Source: Bradyrhizobium_A sp052115025 | GTDB taxonomy: Bacteria > Pseudomonadota > Alphaproteobacteria > Rhizobiales > Xanthobacteraceae | DNA length: 64,000 nt | Direction of reading: 5' to 3' | NCBI RefSeq assembly: GCF_052115025.1 | Contig: NZ_JBFRFW010000012.1 | Span: forward strand, 1 to 64,000 | Part shown: in pieces, positions 24,804-33,412 of the stretch | How positions within the stretch are numbered: the first letter of the stretch is position 1 | How the letters are laid out: each line of letters opens with the position of its first letter | The notes under the pieces: generated by a model | What the model was told of the DNA's origin: nothing | Databases searched by the model: none | What the model saw: only the letters and a program-made list of their open reading frames with translations | Program-made: the position numbers and the translations under genes

Positions 24804-25589
24804 ATGCCCCACTGGGTCCGCTTTCGCCACGGCGACACCGTCGGTTTCGGCACGCTCGCCGATGGCCACGTCACCGTGCATCACGGCGACATGTTCGACA
24901 GCCCTCGCGCCAATGGCACGCGGCTGCCGCGCGCGGATGTCACGCTGCTGGCGCCGACGACGCCGTCCAAGGTGATCGCGCTGTGGAACAACTTCCACGC
25001 GCTCGCCGCCAAGCTCGGCGTCGCCGAACCCAGCGAGCCGCTGTATCTGCTCAAGGCGCCCTCCTCGGTGACCGATCCCGACGCCGCGGTCGGCCGCCCC
25101 TCGTCCTATGACGGCCGCATCGTCTATGAGGGCGAGCTCGCCATCGTCATCGGGCGGACCTGCAGCAACGTCGGCCCGGACGACGCTGACGCCCACATCT
25201 TCGGCTACACCTGCGTCAACGACATCACCGCCGCCGACATCATCACCCGGGACTCAACCTTCGCCCAGTGGGCCCGCGCCAAGGGGTTTGACGGCTTCTG
25301 CCCGTTCGGCCCGGTGATTGCGACCGCCGTCGATCCGGCGACACTGGTGGTGCGCACCGTGCTCGACGGCGCGGAGCGGCAGAACTATCCGATTGCCGAC
25401 ATGATCTTCAGCGCGCAGCAACTGGTCAGCCGCATCTCCCATGACATGACGCTGCATCCCGGCGACATCATCTGCTGCGGCACGTCGCTGGGCGTCGGCG
25501 CCATGAAGGCGGCGGTCAGCACCGTCACCGTGGCGATCGACGGCATCGGTGAGCTGACCAACACGCTGCATCAACCGGCGATCGCCTGA
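24804..25589 (+). CDS. Fumarylacetoacetate hydrolase (FAH) family protein
   Basis: A 261-residue Mg-dependent C-C bond hydrolase or decarboxylase. Metal ligands are expected in YEGELAIVIGRT (Glu pair, about residue 110) and the downstream Asp of NDITAADI; the C-terminal GDIICCGTSLGVG is the family signature. Small stand-alone members act on acylpyruvates, fumarylpyruvate or oxaloacetate. It lacks the oxalate operator and is separated by a hairpin repeat from the oxalate genes, so membership in that pathway is uncertain, although an oxaloacetate or 2-oxoacid role would fit. GAGGA precedes the ATG at 24804. Confidence 0.82.
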   Translation: MPHWVRFRHGDTVGFGTLADGHVTVHHGDMFDSPRANGTRLPRADVTLLAPTTPSKVIALWNNFHALAAKLGVAEPSEPLYLLKAPSSVTDPDAAVGRPSSYDGRIVYEGELAIVIGRTCSNVGPDDADAHIFGYTCVNDITAADIITRDSTFAQWARAKGFDGFCPFGPVIATAVDPATLVVRTVLDGAERQNYPIADMIFSAQQLVSRISHDMTLHPGDIICCGTSLGVGAMKAAVSTVTVAIDGIGELTNTLHQPAIA

Positions 25590-25598
25590 CGGACGGCG

Positions 25599-26195
25599 TC
25601 AGGTCGGCCGACGCGCCGGCATCGGCGCCTGCAGACGCAGCATCAGGCCGGCGAGGCCCCGGATCGGCGCCGTCGCCACGCGCAACACCACACGCCCCGC
25701 CCAGTGGATCAACGACCGCAGCGGCAGCGCGGCAGCGTAGCCACGGCGCAGCAGCGCGGCGCCGCCGGCCACTCCCCGCGCGGCGAGCGGCGCGAGCCAT
25801 CGCCGGACCATCGCCATGCCGGGCAGGACGACGACGTCGCGCAGCGTCACCATGATGCGCGTGGCCACCGCCCGCATGCGGTCGAGCCCGCGCGCTGCCG
25901 GATCATAGATTTCGCTGACGACGCAGAGCACGCGATACGCCAGGCACCCGAACAGATAGGCTGCGAGCGCCGGCAATGCCCCGATGAATATCAGGCTGAG
26001 CAGGCGGTGGGCGATCTGTTCGGCGGACAGCAGCGTATGCAGCGACGCGACGATCAGGCAGAGCGACGCGATGAGACGTCCGATCCGGTAGCCCGAGCTG
26101 CCCCATCGCCCGACGCTCTCGGCGGCCTCGGATCGTTTCGGCTTCTCCGGCACCAGGCGGCGCACGCCGAGATAGCATTCTCTCGTCTTCACCAT
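25599..26195 (-). CDS. Hypothetical membrane protein
   Basis: A 198-residue protein with two clear membrane helices (about residues 40-58 and 67-95) and an amphipathic, Arg/Ala-rich C-terminal half. The start at 26195 has GGGGA 9 nt upstream and was preferred to the ATG at 26240. It lies convergent to the FAH gene with 9 bp between stops. No family is recognised. Confidence 0.55.
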   Translation of the reverse strand: MVKTRECYLGVRRLVPEKPKRSEAAESVGRWGSSGYRIGRLIASLCLIVASLHTLLSAEQIAHRLLSLIFIGALPALAAYLFGCLAYRVLCVVSEIYDPAARGLDRMRAVATRIMVTLRDVVVLPGMAMVRRWLAPLAARGVAGGAALLRRGYAAALPLRSLIHWAGRVVLRVATAPIRGLAGLMLRLQAPMPARRPT

Positions 26196-26434
26196 TGCTG
26201 GTCCCCAAACCAGAATGACTGTCCTGCAGATTAGCAGCACAGACTAAACGGCTGGTTACGCAAACGCGCGGCGAAGCGTGCGCGTGCAGCGCTCTGCGAG
26301 ACATCTGCAGCCACAATCGGCGCGGCGCACAGGTGTCCCGCGTGCGATGATGGCCCGTTGGCCGGTGCTGAGGATTTCAATCCTCAGCACCGCACGCGGA
26401 CAGGCGGCAGGTGTCAGGTGTCAGGTGGCTAATG

Positions 26435-26725
26435 TCAGCCGCCGTATCCGCCGCTGCTGCGGCCATTGGCGTTTTCACCGGCGCTGTTGGAGCCGCTCAT
26501 CGAGTTGGCGTTGTTGCCGCCGGCCGCTGCATTGCCGCCGCTCATGTCGGGCAGCGGCCGCTCGATGCGCGGGTCCGGCATCGGCTGCACCGGCGCGCGC
26601 GGCTGCGCCGCGTGATGCGCTTTGGTCTCCGCATGGCCGGCGACCGCAACCGGGGCGAGCGCGGCCACGAGGCCGGCAAGCGCGGCTGCGCAAGCCAGGC
26701 GTTGAGGCGTCATCGTTCTGGTCAT
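26435..26725 (-). CDS. Small secreted hypothetical protein
   Basis: A 96-residue protein with a classic Sec signal peptide (basic MTRTMTPQR, hydrophobic LACAAALAGLVAALAPVAVA, likely cleavage after AVAGHA). The mature part is His/Pro then Asn/Gly/Ser-rich, low complexity, and ends GRSSGGYGG. It is probably periplasmic or extracellular. It lies just downstream of a MerR gene on the same strand, 130 bp apart. The function is unknown. Confidence 0.6.
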   Translation of the reverse strand: MTRTMTPQRLACAAALAGLVAALAPVAVAGHAETKAHHAAQPRAPVQPMPDPRIERPLPDMSGGNAAAGGNNANSMSGSNSAGENANGRSSGGYGG

Positions 26726-26855
26726 GGCGATCTCTCCCTGCTCCGCCCCTGCGCCCGTCGCCGGATCAAGCCCGGGGCATGCTTCGCTCGAAAACGCGCT
26801 GGCCGCGTGCCGGCGCGCAGTGATTCATGCCGTGCCGAGCCGCGGCCGTCCGGCC

Positions 26856-27221
26856 TCAACCGGCCGCCTTCTCCACCGGCAGGTCGTGCAGGAAGCCCGC
26901 CAGCATGCGGCGGCTGCGGGTCAGCGCGCCGATCCGCTCGTCGAGCTCGCGCACCTCGCGGGCGAGGCCGGCACGCAGCGTGGCGCACGGCGTGAACTCC
27001 GGCTTGTCGCTGAGCAGGCAGGGCAGCAACTGGCGGATGGCGTCGAGCTTCAGCCCGGCCTCGCCAAGCAACCGGATGCGCCGCACCGTCACCTCGGCGG
27101 CGGCATCATAGTCGCGATAGCCCGCGCCGGTGCGGGCCGGCGCCAGCAGCCCTTCCGTCTCGTAGTAGCGCAGCATGCGCACGCTGACTCCCGTGCGCCG
27201 TGACAGCTCGCCGATCTTCAT
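26856..27221 (-). CDS. MerR family transcriptional regulator
   Basis: A 121-residue regulator: winged helix-turn-helix at residues 1-70 (MKIGELSRRTGVSVRMLRYYETEGLL) and a dimerisation coiled coil. Two Cys in LPCLLSDKPEFTPC at the effector end resemble MerR proteins that sense aldehydes, quinones or redox stress rather than metals. It is divergent from a medium-chain dehydrogenase gene with a long-spacer promoter between, the usual MerR target layout. Confidence 0.9.
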   Translation of the reverse strand: MKIGELSRRTGVSVRMLRYYETEGLLAPARTGAGYRDYDAAAEVTVRRIRLLGEAGLKLDAIRQLLPCLLSDKPEFTPCATLRAGLAREVRELDERIGALTRSRRMLAGFLHDLPVEKAAG

Positions 27222-27254
27222 CCGCGCCCTCGCCTCCTGCCGCCATCGGGCCGC

Positions 27255-27286
27255 TTGACCCTGACAGCGCTGTCAGACTCTAGCAT
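27255..27286 (+). promoter_or_regulatory. MerR-type promoter with long spacer
   Basis: TTGACC (27255-27260) and TAGCAT (27281-27286) are separated by 20 bp, longer than normal. The spacer holds the perfect 16-bp palindrome CTGACAGCGCTGTCAG (27261-27276). This is the geometry on which MerR activators act by twisting DNA. It drives the dehydrogenase 39 bp downstream. Confidence 0.7.
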
Positions 27287-27324
27287 CGCGCACCCTGACG
27301 GCCAACCCCATGAGGATACCAGCC

Positions 27325-28341
27325 ATGAAGCTCTACCGCCTGACCCGCGACGCCGACGGTGCCCGCCCCACCCTGACGGAGGCGCCGCTGCCCGAGCCCG
27401 GACCGCACGACGTGCGCGTGCGCATCGAAGCCGCGAGCCTCAACTACCGTGACCTGCTGGTGCTCGGCGGCGTGGCGCAAGGCGCCGGCGACGGCCGCAT
27501 TCCGCTGTCGGACGCCGCCGGCACGGTCGATGCGGTGGGGGCGAATGTGCAGCGCCTCGCGGTCGGCGACCGTGTCGCCGCCACGTTCTTCCGCGACTGG
27601 ACCGACGGCCCGTTCCAGGCCCGCTACATGAGCTCCGCGCTCGGCGGCAGCGCCACCGACGGCGTCCTCGCCGAACATGTGGTGCTGCCGGAGCATGCGT
27701 GGGTGCGTGTGCCCGCAACGCTCGACGCGTTGGAGGCCGCGACCTTGCCGTGCGCGGCGGTGACCGCCTGGCATGGGCTGATCGCCCGCGGCGGTGTCAG
27801 TGCCGGCGACACGCTGCTGGTGCAGGGCACCGGCGGCGTTGCGCTGTTCGGCCTGCAGTTCGCCGTGGCGCTCGGCGCGCGGGTGATCGTGCTGTCGTCG
27901 TCCGACGACAAGCTCGCGCGCGCCAGGGCGCTCGGCGCCACCGACCTCGTCAACTACCGCACCACACCCGACTGGGACGCCGCGGTGCTCGACCTCACCG
28001 GCGGCCACGGCGTCAGCCATGTGCTGGAGCTCGGCGGACCGCAAACCTACCAGCGCGCGCTGAACGTCGTCGGCGCCGGCGGCAAGATCGCCCAGATCGG
28101 CGTGCTCACCGGCTTCGGGCCGCAGCCCAATCTGGCGCGGCTGCAGAGCATGAACGCCGACATCATCGGCGTCACCGTCGGCTCGCGCGCGCATTTCGAG
28201 GACATGCTCGCCTTCATCGCGGAGCGGCAAATCCGGCCGGTGATCGACCGCGTGTTCGCGTTCGATGCGGTCGGTGACGCCTACGCCCACCTGCGCGCCG
28301 CGAACCATGTCGGCAAGGTGGTGATCCGGGTTGGGGGGTAG
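27325..28341 (+). CDS. Zinc-type alcohol dehydrogenase / quinone oxidoreductase-like protein
   Basis: A 338-residue medium-chain dehydrogenase/reductase. N-terminal GroES-like domain (SLNYRDLLVLGG), nucleotide-binding domain with QGTGGVALFGLQFA (about residues 163-176), and C-terminal AHLRAANHVGKVVIRV. The Cys/His zinc ligands of classical alcohol dehydrogenases are absent (NYRD in place of the first Cys), as in quinone oxidoreductase-like members. GAGGA is 8 nt upstream of the ATG at 27325. It is probably activated by the divergent MerR. Confidence 0.88.
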   Translation: MKLYRLTRDADGARPTLTEAPLPEPGPHDVRVRIEAASLNYRDLLVLGGVAQGAGDGRIPLSDAAGTVDAVGANVQRLAVGDRVAATFFRDWTDGPFQARYMSSALGGSATDGVLAEHVVLPEHAWVRVPATLDALEAATLPCAAVTAWHGLIARGGVSAGDTLLVQGTGGVALFGLQFAVALGARVIVLSSSDDKLARARALGATDLVNYRTTPDWDAAVLDLTGGHGVSHVLELGGPQTYQRALNVVGAGGKIAQIGVLTGFGPQPNLARLQSMNADIIGVTVGSRAHFEDMLAFIAERQIRPVIDRVFAFDAVGDAYAHLRAANHVGKVVIRVGG

Positions 28342-28444
28342 GAGGCCCCAACAGTCCGGTTCATTGCGAATCCGAGCACATCCAATGCGTCGATCCTGGG
28401 CGCCCTCCGGCGGTCCGATTTATTTGCGAGCTCACTACACCCAG

Positions 28445-28557
28445 TGCGTCATTGCCGGACTTGATCCGGCAATCCAGCTTTCCTGCGACAAGCAGAAAAG
28501 TTGAAGCTGGATCACCGGGTCTCGACGCTTCGCGTCGGCCCGGTGATGACGCCGAAT
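28445..28557. repeat. Interspersed hairpin repeat, family II
   Basis: TTGCCGGACTTGATCCGGCAA, CCAGCTTT with AAGCTGG, and ATCACCGGGTCTCGAC with GGCCCGGTGAT, ending GATGACGCCGAATATGTGGA. The ending is nearly the same as in the copy at 48502, where it also precedes a family I unit. Confidence 0.85.
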
Positions 28558-28604
28558 ATGTGGAACGCCTAAATCTCGGATAGCTGCCGTCACGACGACG
28601 TCTT

Positions 28605-28710
28605 CCCTCATCCTGAGGAGCGGCGCAGCCGCGTCTCGAAGGATGAGGCCGTGACGCCACGGCCTCATGGTTCGAGACGCGCGGCGGTGCCACGCTCCTC
28701 ACCATGAGGG
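28605..28710. repeat. Interspersed hairpin repeat, family I (two units)
   Basis: CCTCATCCTGAGGAG with CTCGAAGGATGAGG, then GGCCTCATGGTTCGAGACG with CTCCTCACCATGAGG. With the preceding element it fills most of the 457-bp gap 28342-28798, which holds no gene. Confidence 0.85.
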
Positions 28711-28798
28711 TCTTGCGTGATGCGGAGACCGCCACGCGACCACAGCGTCATGTTCTGCGCGGTCGCGTTGGCGCGGCGCCATCACGACGATGCCCGGC

Positions 28799-29044
28799 TC
28801 AATCCGCCGACGGCAGCCGGCGCATGGTGAACTCGATCATGTCGCCGGGCAGCTCGCGCCAGTTCTCGACCTCGCTCATGTACGCCGCCTTGGGATAGCG
28901 CGCGAGATATTCCTTGGCCTTGGCGCGGGCCTCGGTGCGCGGCAGCAGGAAGCTGTCGCGCTTCATGCCGTCATTCCACGTGCTTCGCTGGAATCGCCGC
29001 TCGGCAATCTGGCGCGCGACATCCTCTGGCTTCTGGTAGCGCAT
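28799..29044 (-). CDS. Small hypothetical protein
   Basis: An 81-residue soluble protein starting MRYQKPEDVARQIAERRFQR and containing EARAKAKEYLARYPKAAYMSEVENWRELP. The ATG at 29044 has GGACGG upstream; 29125 is an alternative start. It looks like a conserved small protein of this bacterial group, by the well-spaced mix of charged and aromatic residues, but no function is known to me. It lies downstream of the Ku operon on the same strand, 120 bp after it. Confidence 0.6.
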   Translation of the reverse strand: MRYQKPEDVARQIAERRFQRSTWNDGMKRDSFLLPRTEARAKAKEYLARYPKAAYMSEVENWRELPGDMIEFTMRRLPSAD

Positions 29045-29164
29045 GACACCGTCCTGTCCGTTGACCGCCTCCCTGGTCTTGTCCCGCCGCGGACGGCGGG
29101 CTGCCAGGTGATTTTCTGTCGACACGCGCCCGAAAGCGGCGGCCCGTTGAGCTGATGACGTCGG

Positions 29165-29443
29165 CTAGCGGCCGGACGCCTTGCCTCGCGGCTGGGACGC
29201 TGATCTTCGGACTGCGGATACCGGCTGCACGCGCGGACGCGCGACTGCAGGCGCGCCGGCCGACGCGCCGCGCGCGCTCTGGCGCAGCGCGTCACGCAGG
29301 TCGATCGGCACGCCGTGCTTGTTCAGAAGATCGGCAAACGCCTCGTCGGCGAGCTCCTGCAGCGTCGCCATGCGGTCGCTGCCGAGCTGCTTGAGCTTGC
29401 TGAAGGTGTCGTCGTCGAAATCGATCAGCTTGCGCATGGTCAT
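29165..29443 (-). CDS. Small protein of the Ku operon (ribbon-helix-helix-like N-terminus)
   Basis: A 92-residue protein. The N-terminal 50 residues (LIDFDDDTFSKLKQLGSDRMATLQELADEAFADLL) have the strand-helix-helix spacing of small CopG-like DNA-binding proteins; the rest is Ala/Arg/Ser-rich and basic. Its ATG overlaps the stop of the preceding gene (ATGA), so it is translationally coupled in the Ku transcript. A role in DNA binding or end joining is an inference from position and composition only. Confidence 0.6.
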   Translation of the reverse strand: MTMRKLIDFDDDTFSKLKQLGSDRMATLQELADEAFADLLNKHGVPIDLRDALRQSARGASAGAPAVARPRVQPVSAVRRSASQPRGKASGR

Positions 29444-29691
29444 CCCGCCCGCGCCGCTTTCTTCGCCGCCGCCTTGCCCCTCGCCGCCGGCTTTGGCGCA
29501 GCCACTGCGGCCGTGTCATTGGCCTTGGCTTTCGCCTTGTCGCTGGCGGCGGCTTGCGGCGCGCCCTCGGCGTCGCCGAGCGAGGCATCATGCGCGGCGG
29601 GATCGCCTTCGAGCTCCGGCGGCGGCGCGGCCTTCAGCGCCCGGCCGGACTTGTAGTTGCGATGCTCCCACTCATGCCGGTCGATGCCCAT
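29440..29691 (-). CDS. Small Lys/Ala-rich protein of the Ku operon
   Basis: An 83-residue protein: a short folded-looking start (GIDRHEWEHRNYKSGRALK) and a long Ala/Lys/Pro-rich, basic tail resembling histone H1-type or Ku C-terminal tails. It lies 12 bp after the Ku stop and overlaps the following gene by 4 bp. The basic tail suggests nucleic-acid binding. Family unknown. Confidence 0.6.
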   Translation of the reverse strand: MGIDRHEWEHRNYKSGRALKAAPPPELEGDPAAHDASLGDAEGAPQAAASDKAKAKANDTAAVAAPKPAARGKAAAKKAARAG

Positions 29692-29703
29692 GGCGCGGCT
29701 CCG

Positions 29704-30678
29704 TCAGCCCGCCTTGCGCTGGCGGCCGCCGGCCCGCGGCGCGGGCTTCCTGGCGACCTCGCGCCCTGCTTCCTTCGCCGCGGCCGCCTTGCCGGCGCCC
29801 TTGCCCGCGATTGGGAACAACATCTCCTTCTGGCCCTCGATGCGCTTGCGCGGCTTCTTGCCCTTGGCCGGCTTTTGGGCTTTCGCCGCCGGCTGCGCCT
29901 TGACGTCGTGGCCGAGGCTCTTGCGCAGCGCATCCATCAGGTCGATGACGTTGCTCTCGCTGGGCGCCTTGCCCCGCGTGATCGGCTGACCGGCCTTCTT
30001 GCGGTTGATCAGGTCGATCACCGCGCTCTCGTACGCATCCTCGAACTTGTCCGGCGCGAAGTGGCCGGACTTGCTCTCGACGATATGCTCGGCGAGGTCG
30101 AGCATGTCCCTGGTGACTTTCACATCCTGGATGCCGTCGAAATACTCGTTCTCGTCGCGCACCTCGTAGGGGTAGCGCAGCAACAGGCCCATCAGGCCCT
30201 TGCCGCGCGCCTGCAGCGCGATGATGTGCTCGCGGTTGGTCAGCACCACACGCGCCAGCGCCACCTTGTCCATCGCCTTGATGGTCTCGCGGATCACCGC
30301 GAAGGCGTCATGGCCGACCTTGCCATCAGGCACCAGGTAGTAAGGGCGCACCAGATAGAGATCGTCGATCTCCGCCTTGGGCACGAACGTATCGATCTCG
30401 ATGGTGCGGCCGCTCTCCGGCTGGATGGCGTCGAGTTCGTCCTGCGTCACCTGGATGTAGCTGTCGGTATCGACCTTGTAGCCCTTGACGATGTCGGCGG
30501 CGGCGACCTCCTCGCCGGTCTCGGCGTCCACCTTCATGTACTTGATGCGATGGCCGGTGGCCTTGTTGATCTGGTTGAAGCTGATCTTCTCGGACTCGGA
30601 GGTGGCCGGATACAGTGCGACCGGGCAGGTCACCAGCGACAGACGCAAAAAGCCTTTCCAGTTCGGACGCGGCGCCAT
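29704..30678 (-). CDS. ku: Non-homologous end-joining protein Ku
   Basis: Homodimeric ring protein that binds DNA double-strand ends and recruits LigD. In its 324 residues the Ku core runs from about residue 5 to 255 (NWKGFLRLSLVTCPVALYPA, SFNQINKATGHRIKYMKVD, EIDDLYLVRPYYLVPDG, EYFDGIQDVKV), with a Lys/Ala/Pro-rich basic extension after it, as in Ku forms that slide on DNA. The start at 30678 gives the canonical MAPRPNWKG; an ATG or alternative start at 30708 is less likely. Two small basic-protein genes follow in the same operon. No ligD gene is in the window. Confidence 0.95.
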   Translation of the reverse strand: MAPRPNWKGFLRLSLVTCPVALYPATSESEKISFNQINKATGHRIKYMKVDAETGEEVAAADIVKGYKVDTDSYIQVTQDELDAIQPESGRTIEIDTFVPKAEIDDLYLVRPYYLVPDGKVGHDAFAVIRETIKAMDKVALARVVLTNREHIIALQARGKGLMGLLLRYPYEVRDENEYFDGIQDVKVTRDMLDLAEHIVESKSGHFAPDKFEDAYESAVIDLINRKKAGQPITRGKAPSESNVIDLMDALRKSLGHDVKAQPAAKAQKPAKGKKPRKRIEGQKEMLFPIAGKGAGKAAAAKEAGREVARKPAPRAGGRQRKAG

Positions 30679-30961
30679 CTGAAAACTCCAAACGCAACAC
30701 GCTACCAATCGATCAGTGCCGGGCTGGTTCCCGTCGATCCCGCTGCCGTCATGCTACCCTTTCCTGTGCAACAGTCGATAGGATCAGTCGTTTTTTGCGT
30801 GCCGGCTGGTTAAGGCCGGAACAGGCCGGGAACGTTGTGCCGTTTCGGGGACGTGAGCGGCTCACTTGCGCTGCCCAGCACCTTGACTTGGCCGCCTCGA
30901 GCGCGAAAGAGAAGGCCTGTTCGCCCGCCCTCCCGCCTGCCCCGCCTCAACTGCCCCGTTC

Positions 30962-32413
30962 ATGTTCCTGCATATCTTCTTCATTCCGGGCCAGTGGCTG
31001 CTGGCGCGCTTCAACCGGCTCGACCAGGCCCGCCACCCGCTGATCTGGATCATGGCCCTCGCTGTGCTGATGACCGTGCCGGCGCTGCTGCTGCGCGCCG
31101 CTCACCACGAGGAGGGCACCGTGATCGCGCTGGCGCGCGGCGCGCTCGAGGACGGCCACTGGCTGACGCCGTTCCGCTATGGCGCGCGGTTCGCCGAACG
31201 GCCGGTGCTGCTGTCGTGGATCATCGCCACCCTCGGCGCGGTGGTCGGCGAAATCACGGTTCCGCTGGCGCGGCTGCCGCACATCGCCTTCCTGATCCTC
31301 GGCGGCGTCATGGTCTATGACCTGGTGAAGCCGCTCGGCGGCAAGGCGGCCGGCCTGTTCGGTGCGCTGTGCTGGCTGGCAAGCCCGATGGTGGCGCAGA
31401 AGGCGATCACGGCGGAGCCCGACGTCACCACCTCGGTGCTGCTGTTCAGCGCGTTCTGGTTGTGGTGGACAAGCACGGCCGCGGGCCGGCTGACGCTCGG
31501 GCGCTGGCTGATGATCGGCGCGCTGATGGGAATTGCCGGCCTCGCCAAGGGGCCGCAGCCGGTCGCCTATGTCACTCTCGGCGTCGGCATCGCGCTGCTG
31601 GTTCGGCGCGAGATCGCGCAGCTGCCCGGCTTCGTGCTGGCGAACGCGATCGCCGGGATCATGGTCGGCGCCTGGTATGTCGCGGTGGCGATCCCGTCCG
31701 ACGTCCATGGCTGGGCGGTGCATTCGCGGCTGCTCGACCTCGGCCACGTCCAGCTCGTGCGCGACCATCTCGATTTCGTCGTCAGCCTCGTCGCCGAGTG
31801 GCTGCCCGGCACGCTGCTGCTGGGGCCCGCGCTGGTCATCCTGTGGCGCGGCGCCAGGGGCCTCGACGCCGAGCTGCTGCGCGCGGCGCTGATCTATGCG
31901 CTCGCCTGCTCGCTGGTGCTGCTGGCCTGGCCCGGCGGCGTCGCCACGCGCTATGCCATGCCGGCCAATCCGGCGCTCGCGGTGATGTGCGGCGTGATGT
32001 TCGCGCGCTGGCGCGGGCCGCATTCGCGGGTGATCGTCTCGACGCTGGTGATCGGCGGCCTGATCGCGACCTATGTGGTGGTGCTCAGCTGGATCGTGAT
32101 GCCGCTGATGCCGCGGCTGTTCCAGGACGCGCGCATCGCCGGTACCGCCGTGCAGGCGGTGCGCCGCGATGTCGCCGGGCCCGTTTATGTGCTGCCGAGC
32201 TCGGCGGAGCACAACATGCTGGCCTATGTCGCCGGGCCGATCCGCGAGGTGCCGATGGCCGCGCTCGCCACCCTGCGCGGCCCCGCGCTCGCGGTGGTGA
32301 CCCCGCAGGAGCGCGCCGCGCTGGCGCAGCTGGCGCCGGACCTGCCCTGGCACGAACGCACCACCGTGCAAGCCGGCGGCACCGCGCTCGGCGTCTACGA
32401 GATCGCGCCGTGA
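30962..32413 (+). CDS. Glycosyltransferase family 39 / ArnT-like membrane protein
   Basis: A 483-residue polytopic membrane protein of the GT-C type (about ten or more helices), using a polyprenyl-phosphate sugar. Seen: the acidic residues after the first helix (HHEEGTVIALARGALEDGHW) that form the catalytic site, FAERPVLLSWI, the helix-rich middle, and a small periplasmic-type C-terminal domain. The acceptor is unknown (lipid A, protein or glycan). It is monocistronic, followed by a strong terminator, and is the last clear host gene before the prophage. Confidence 0.78.
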   Translation: MFLHIFFIPGQWLLARFNRLDQARHPLIWIMALAVLMTVPALLLRAAHHEEGTVIALARGALEDGHWLTPFRYGARFAERPVLLSWIIATLGAVVGEITVPLARLPHIAFLILGGVMVYDLVKPLGGKAAGLFGALCWLASPMVAQKAITAEPDVTTSVLLFSAFWLWWTSTAAGRLTLGRWLMIGALMGIAGLAKGPQPVAYVTLGVGIALLVRREIAQLPGFVLANAIAGIMVGAWYVAVAIPSDVHGWAVHSRLLDLGHVQLVRDHLDFVVSLVAEWLPGTLLLGPALVILWRGARGLDAELLRAALIYALACSLVLLAWPGGVATRYAMPANPALAVMCGVMFARWRGPHSRVIVSTLVIGGLIATYVVVLSWIVMPLMPRLFQDARIAGTAVQAVRRDVAGPVYVLPSSAEHNMLAYVAGPIREVPMAALATLRGPALAVVTPQERAALAQLAPDLPWHERTTVQAGGTALGVYEIAP

Positions 32414-32450
32414 TGCGCGTCTGCCGGCAGCGGCGCTGAAAACGATAAAT

Positions 32451-32487
32451 GGCCCGGCACGCCGAGGGGGGCAAGGCGTGCCGGGCC
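32451..32487 (+). terminator. Terminator hairpin after the ArnT-like gene
   Basis: Thirteen-bp perfect arms GGCCCGGCACGCC (32451-32463) and GGCGTGCCGGGCC (32475-32487). There is no strong T-run, so it may work in either direction. Confidence 0.65.
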
Positions 32488-32766
32488 AAGTCGGGAGGAA
32501 AGCAGACAGCCGGTCTGCCAGCGGATCCAAATCGATCGCCGATGTCGAACGCCCGTCAGGTCATCTCGCTCCAGCCTCTCGGCGCGGCGCGCCCACTGTC
32601 GTGATCATGATGTAATGCTGCGGGTGATTCGATCGATCCGGCAAAGCGCTGTCCTCGCGGCGCGCCATGATACCGCCCGGGCGCGGTTGCTGCGGATCGA
32701 CGGCACGGCCGGCGCAATTGCGGGACGGAGCACACAGAGCCACGGGCGTCATCGCACATGGCCATG
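32488..32766. other. Host-prophage junction region, no gene supported
   Basis: Between the terminator and the last lysis gene. No tRNA gene, no obvious direct repeat and no integrase is seen, so an attachment site cannot be placed. Open frames lack ribosome sites. Confidence 0.35.
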
Positions 32767-33018
32767 TCAATGCTTGCTGATCGCCAGCCAGATCAGGCCG
32801 AGCACGCCCGTCACGATGATCGTCACTGCCGCCCCCAGCCCCTTGCGCTTGACGGTGTCGCTGGCCTCGCGCCAGGCGCGCAGATGGGCGAAGTCCTTCT
32901 GCACGGCGATCACCGCCTCGGGATCGTCGGCGTTGACGCCGAGCGCGAGGAAGAACTCCTTCACCGTCGCCCGCGCCGTGGCCTCGGCGATCTCGCGCAC
33001 CTCGTGGCTTTCCGTCAT
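32767..33018 (-). CDS. Phage lysis-cassette membrane protein
   Basis: An 83-residue protein: soluble helical N-terminus (REIAEATARATVKEFFLALGV) and one C-terminal membrane helix (AAVTIIVTGVLGLIWLAI). Its ATG overlaps the stop of the 3-TM holin gene by 4 bp. It is the last gene of the lysis cassette. N-in/C-out or tail-anchored topology suggests a holin accessory or antiholin; this is inference. Confidence 0.65.
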   Translation of the reverse strand: MTESHEVREIAEATARATVKEFFLALGVNADDPEAVIAVQKDFAHLRAWREASDTVKRKGLGAAVTIIVTGVLGLIWLAISKH

Positions 33019-33410
33019 CCGCCTCTCCTGAAGATGCGCGTCACCCGCTCGACCGCCGTGGCGCCGAAGTACGACACCACGATGGTCTGGAACACAGCCC
33101 AGAAATTCGGATCGAGCCGGTCGGTGCTGCCGAGGCCCAGCACCTTGTCCCACACCACCACCTTGAAGGCGAAGATGATGAAGGGCGCGGCGAACAGCGG
33201 GCGGATGATCGCGGTGTACCAGCGGCCTTGTTCGGCGATCAGCAGTTTCGTGGCATCCGCGCGCGCGGCGATCTCGGCGCGGATTTCGGCTTCGGCGAGC
33301 TCGAGCGCCTTCTGGTCCTGACTGTCCAGCGACTGCAGCCGCGCCTTGTAGGCGTTGAGCAGCCCGGCGATCAGCGGGCCGCCGAGAAATGACAGCAACG
33401 CGCCCCACAT
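33015..33410 (-). CDS. Holin of 3TMs family
   Basis: A 131-residue protein with the layout of the phage 3-TM holin family: N-terminal helix LLSFLGGPLIAGLLNAY, a charged middle helix (KALELAEAEIRAEIAARADATK), then QGRWYTAIIRPLFAAPFIIFAFKVVVWDKVLG, and a third hydrophobic segment NFWAVFQTIVVSYFGATAVERV. It would form the membrane lesion that releases endolysin. It is tightly packed with its neighbours (2-bp gap upstream, 4-bp overlap downstream). Confidence 0.85.
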   Translation of the reverse strand: MWGALLSFLGGPLIAGLLNAYKARLQSLDSQDQKALELAEAEIRAEIAARADATKLLIAEQGRWYTAIIRPLFAAPFIIFAFKVVVWDKVLGLGSTDRLDPNFWAVFQTIVVSYFGATAVERVTRIFRRGG

Positions 33411-33412
33411 GG

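Noticed and set aside
32488..32766. Search for a prophage attachment site and tRNA at the left junction
   Set aside because: No tRNA fold and no direct repeat could be paired, because the other end of the prophage is outside the window.
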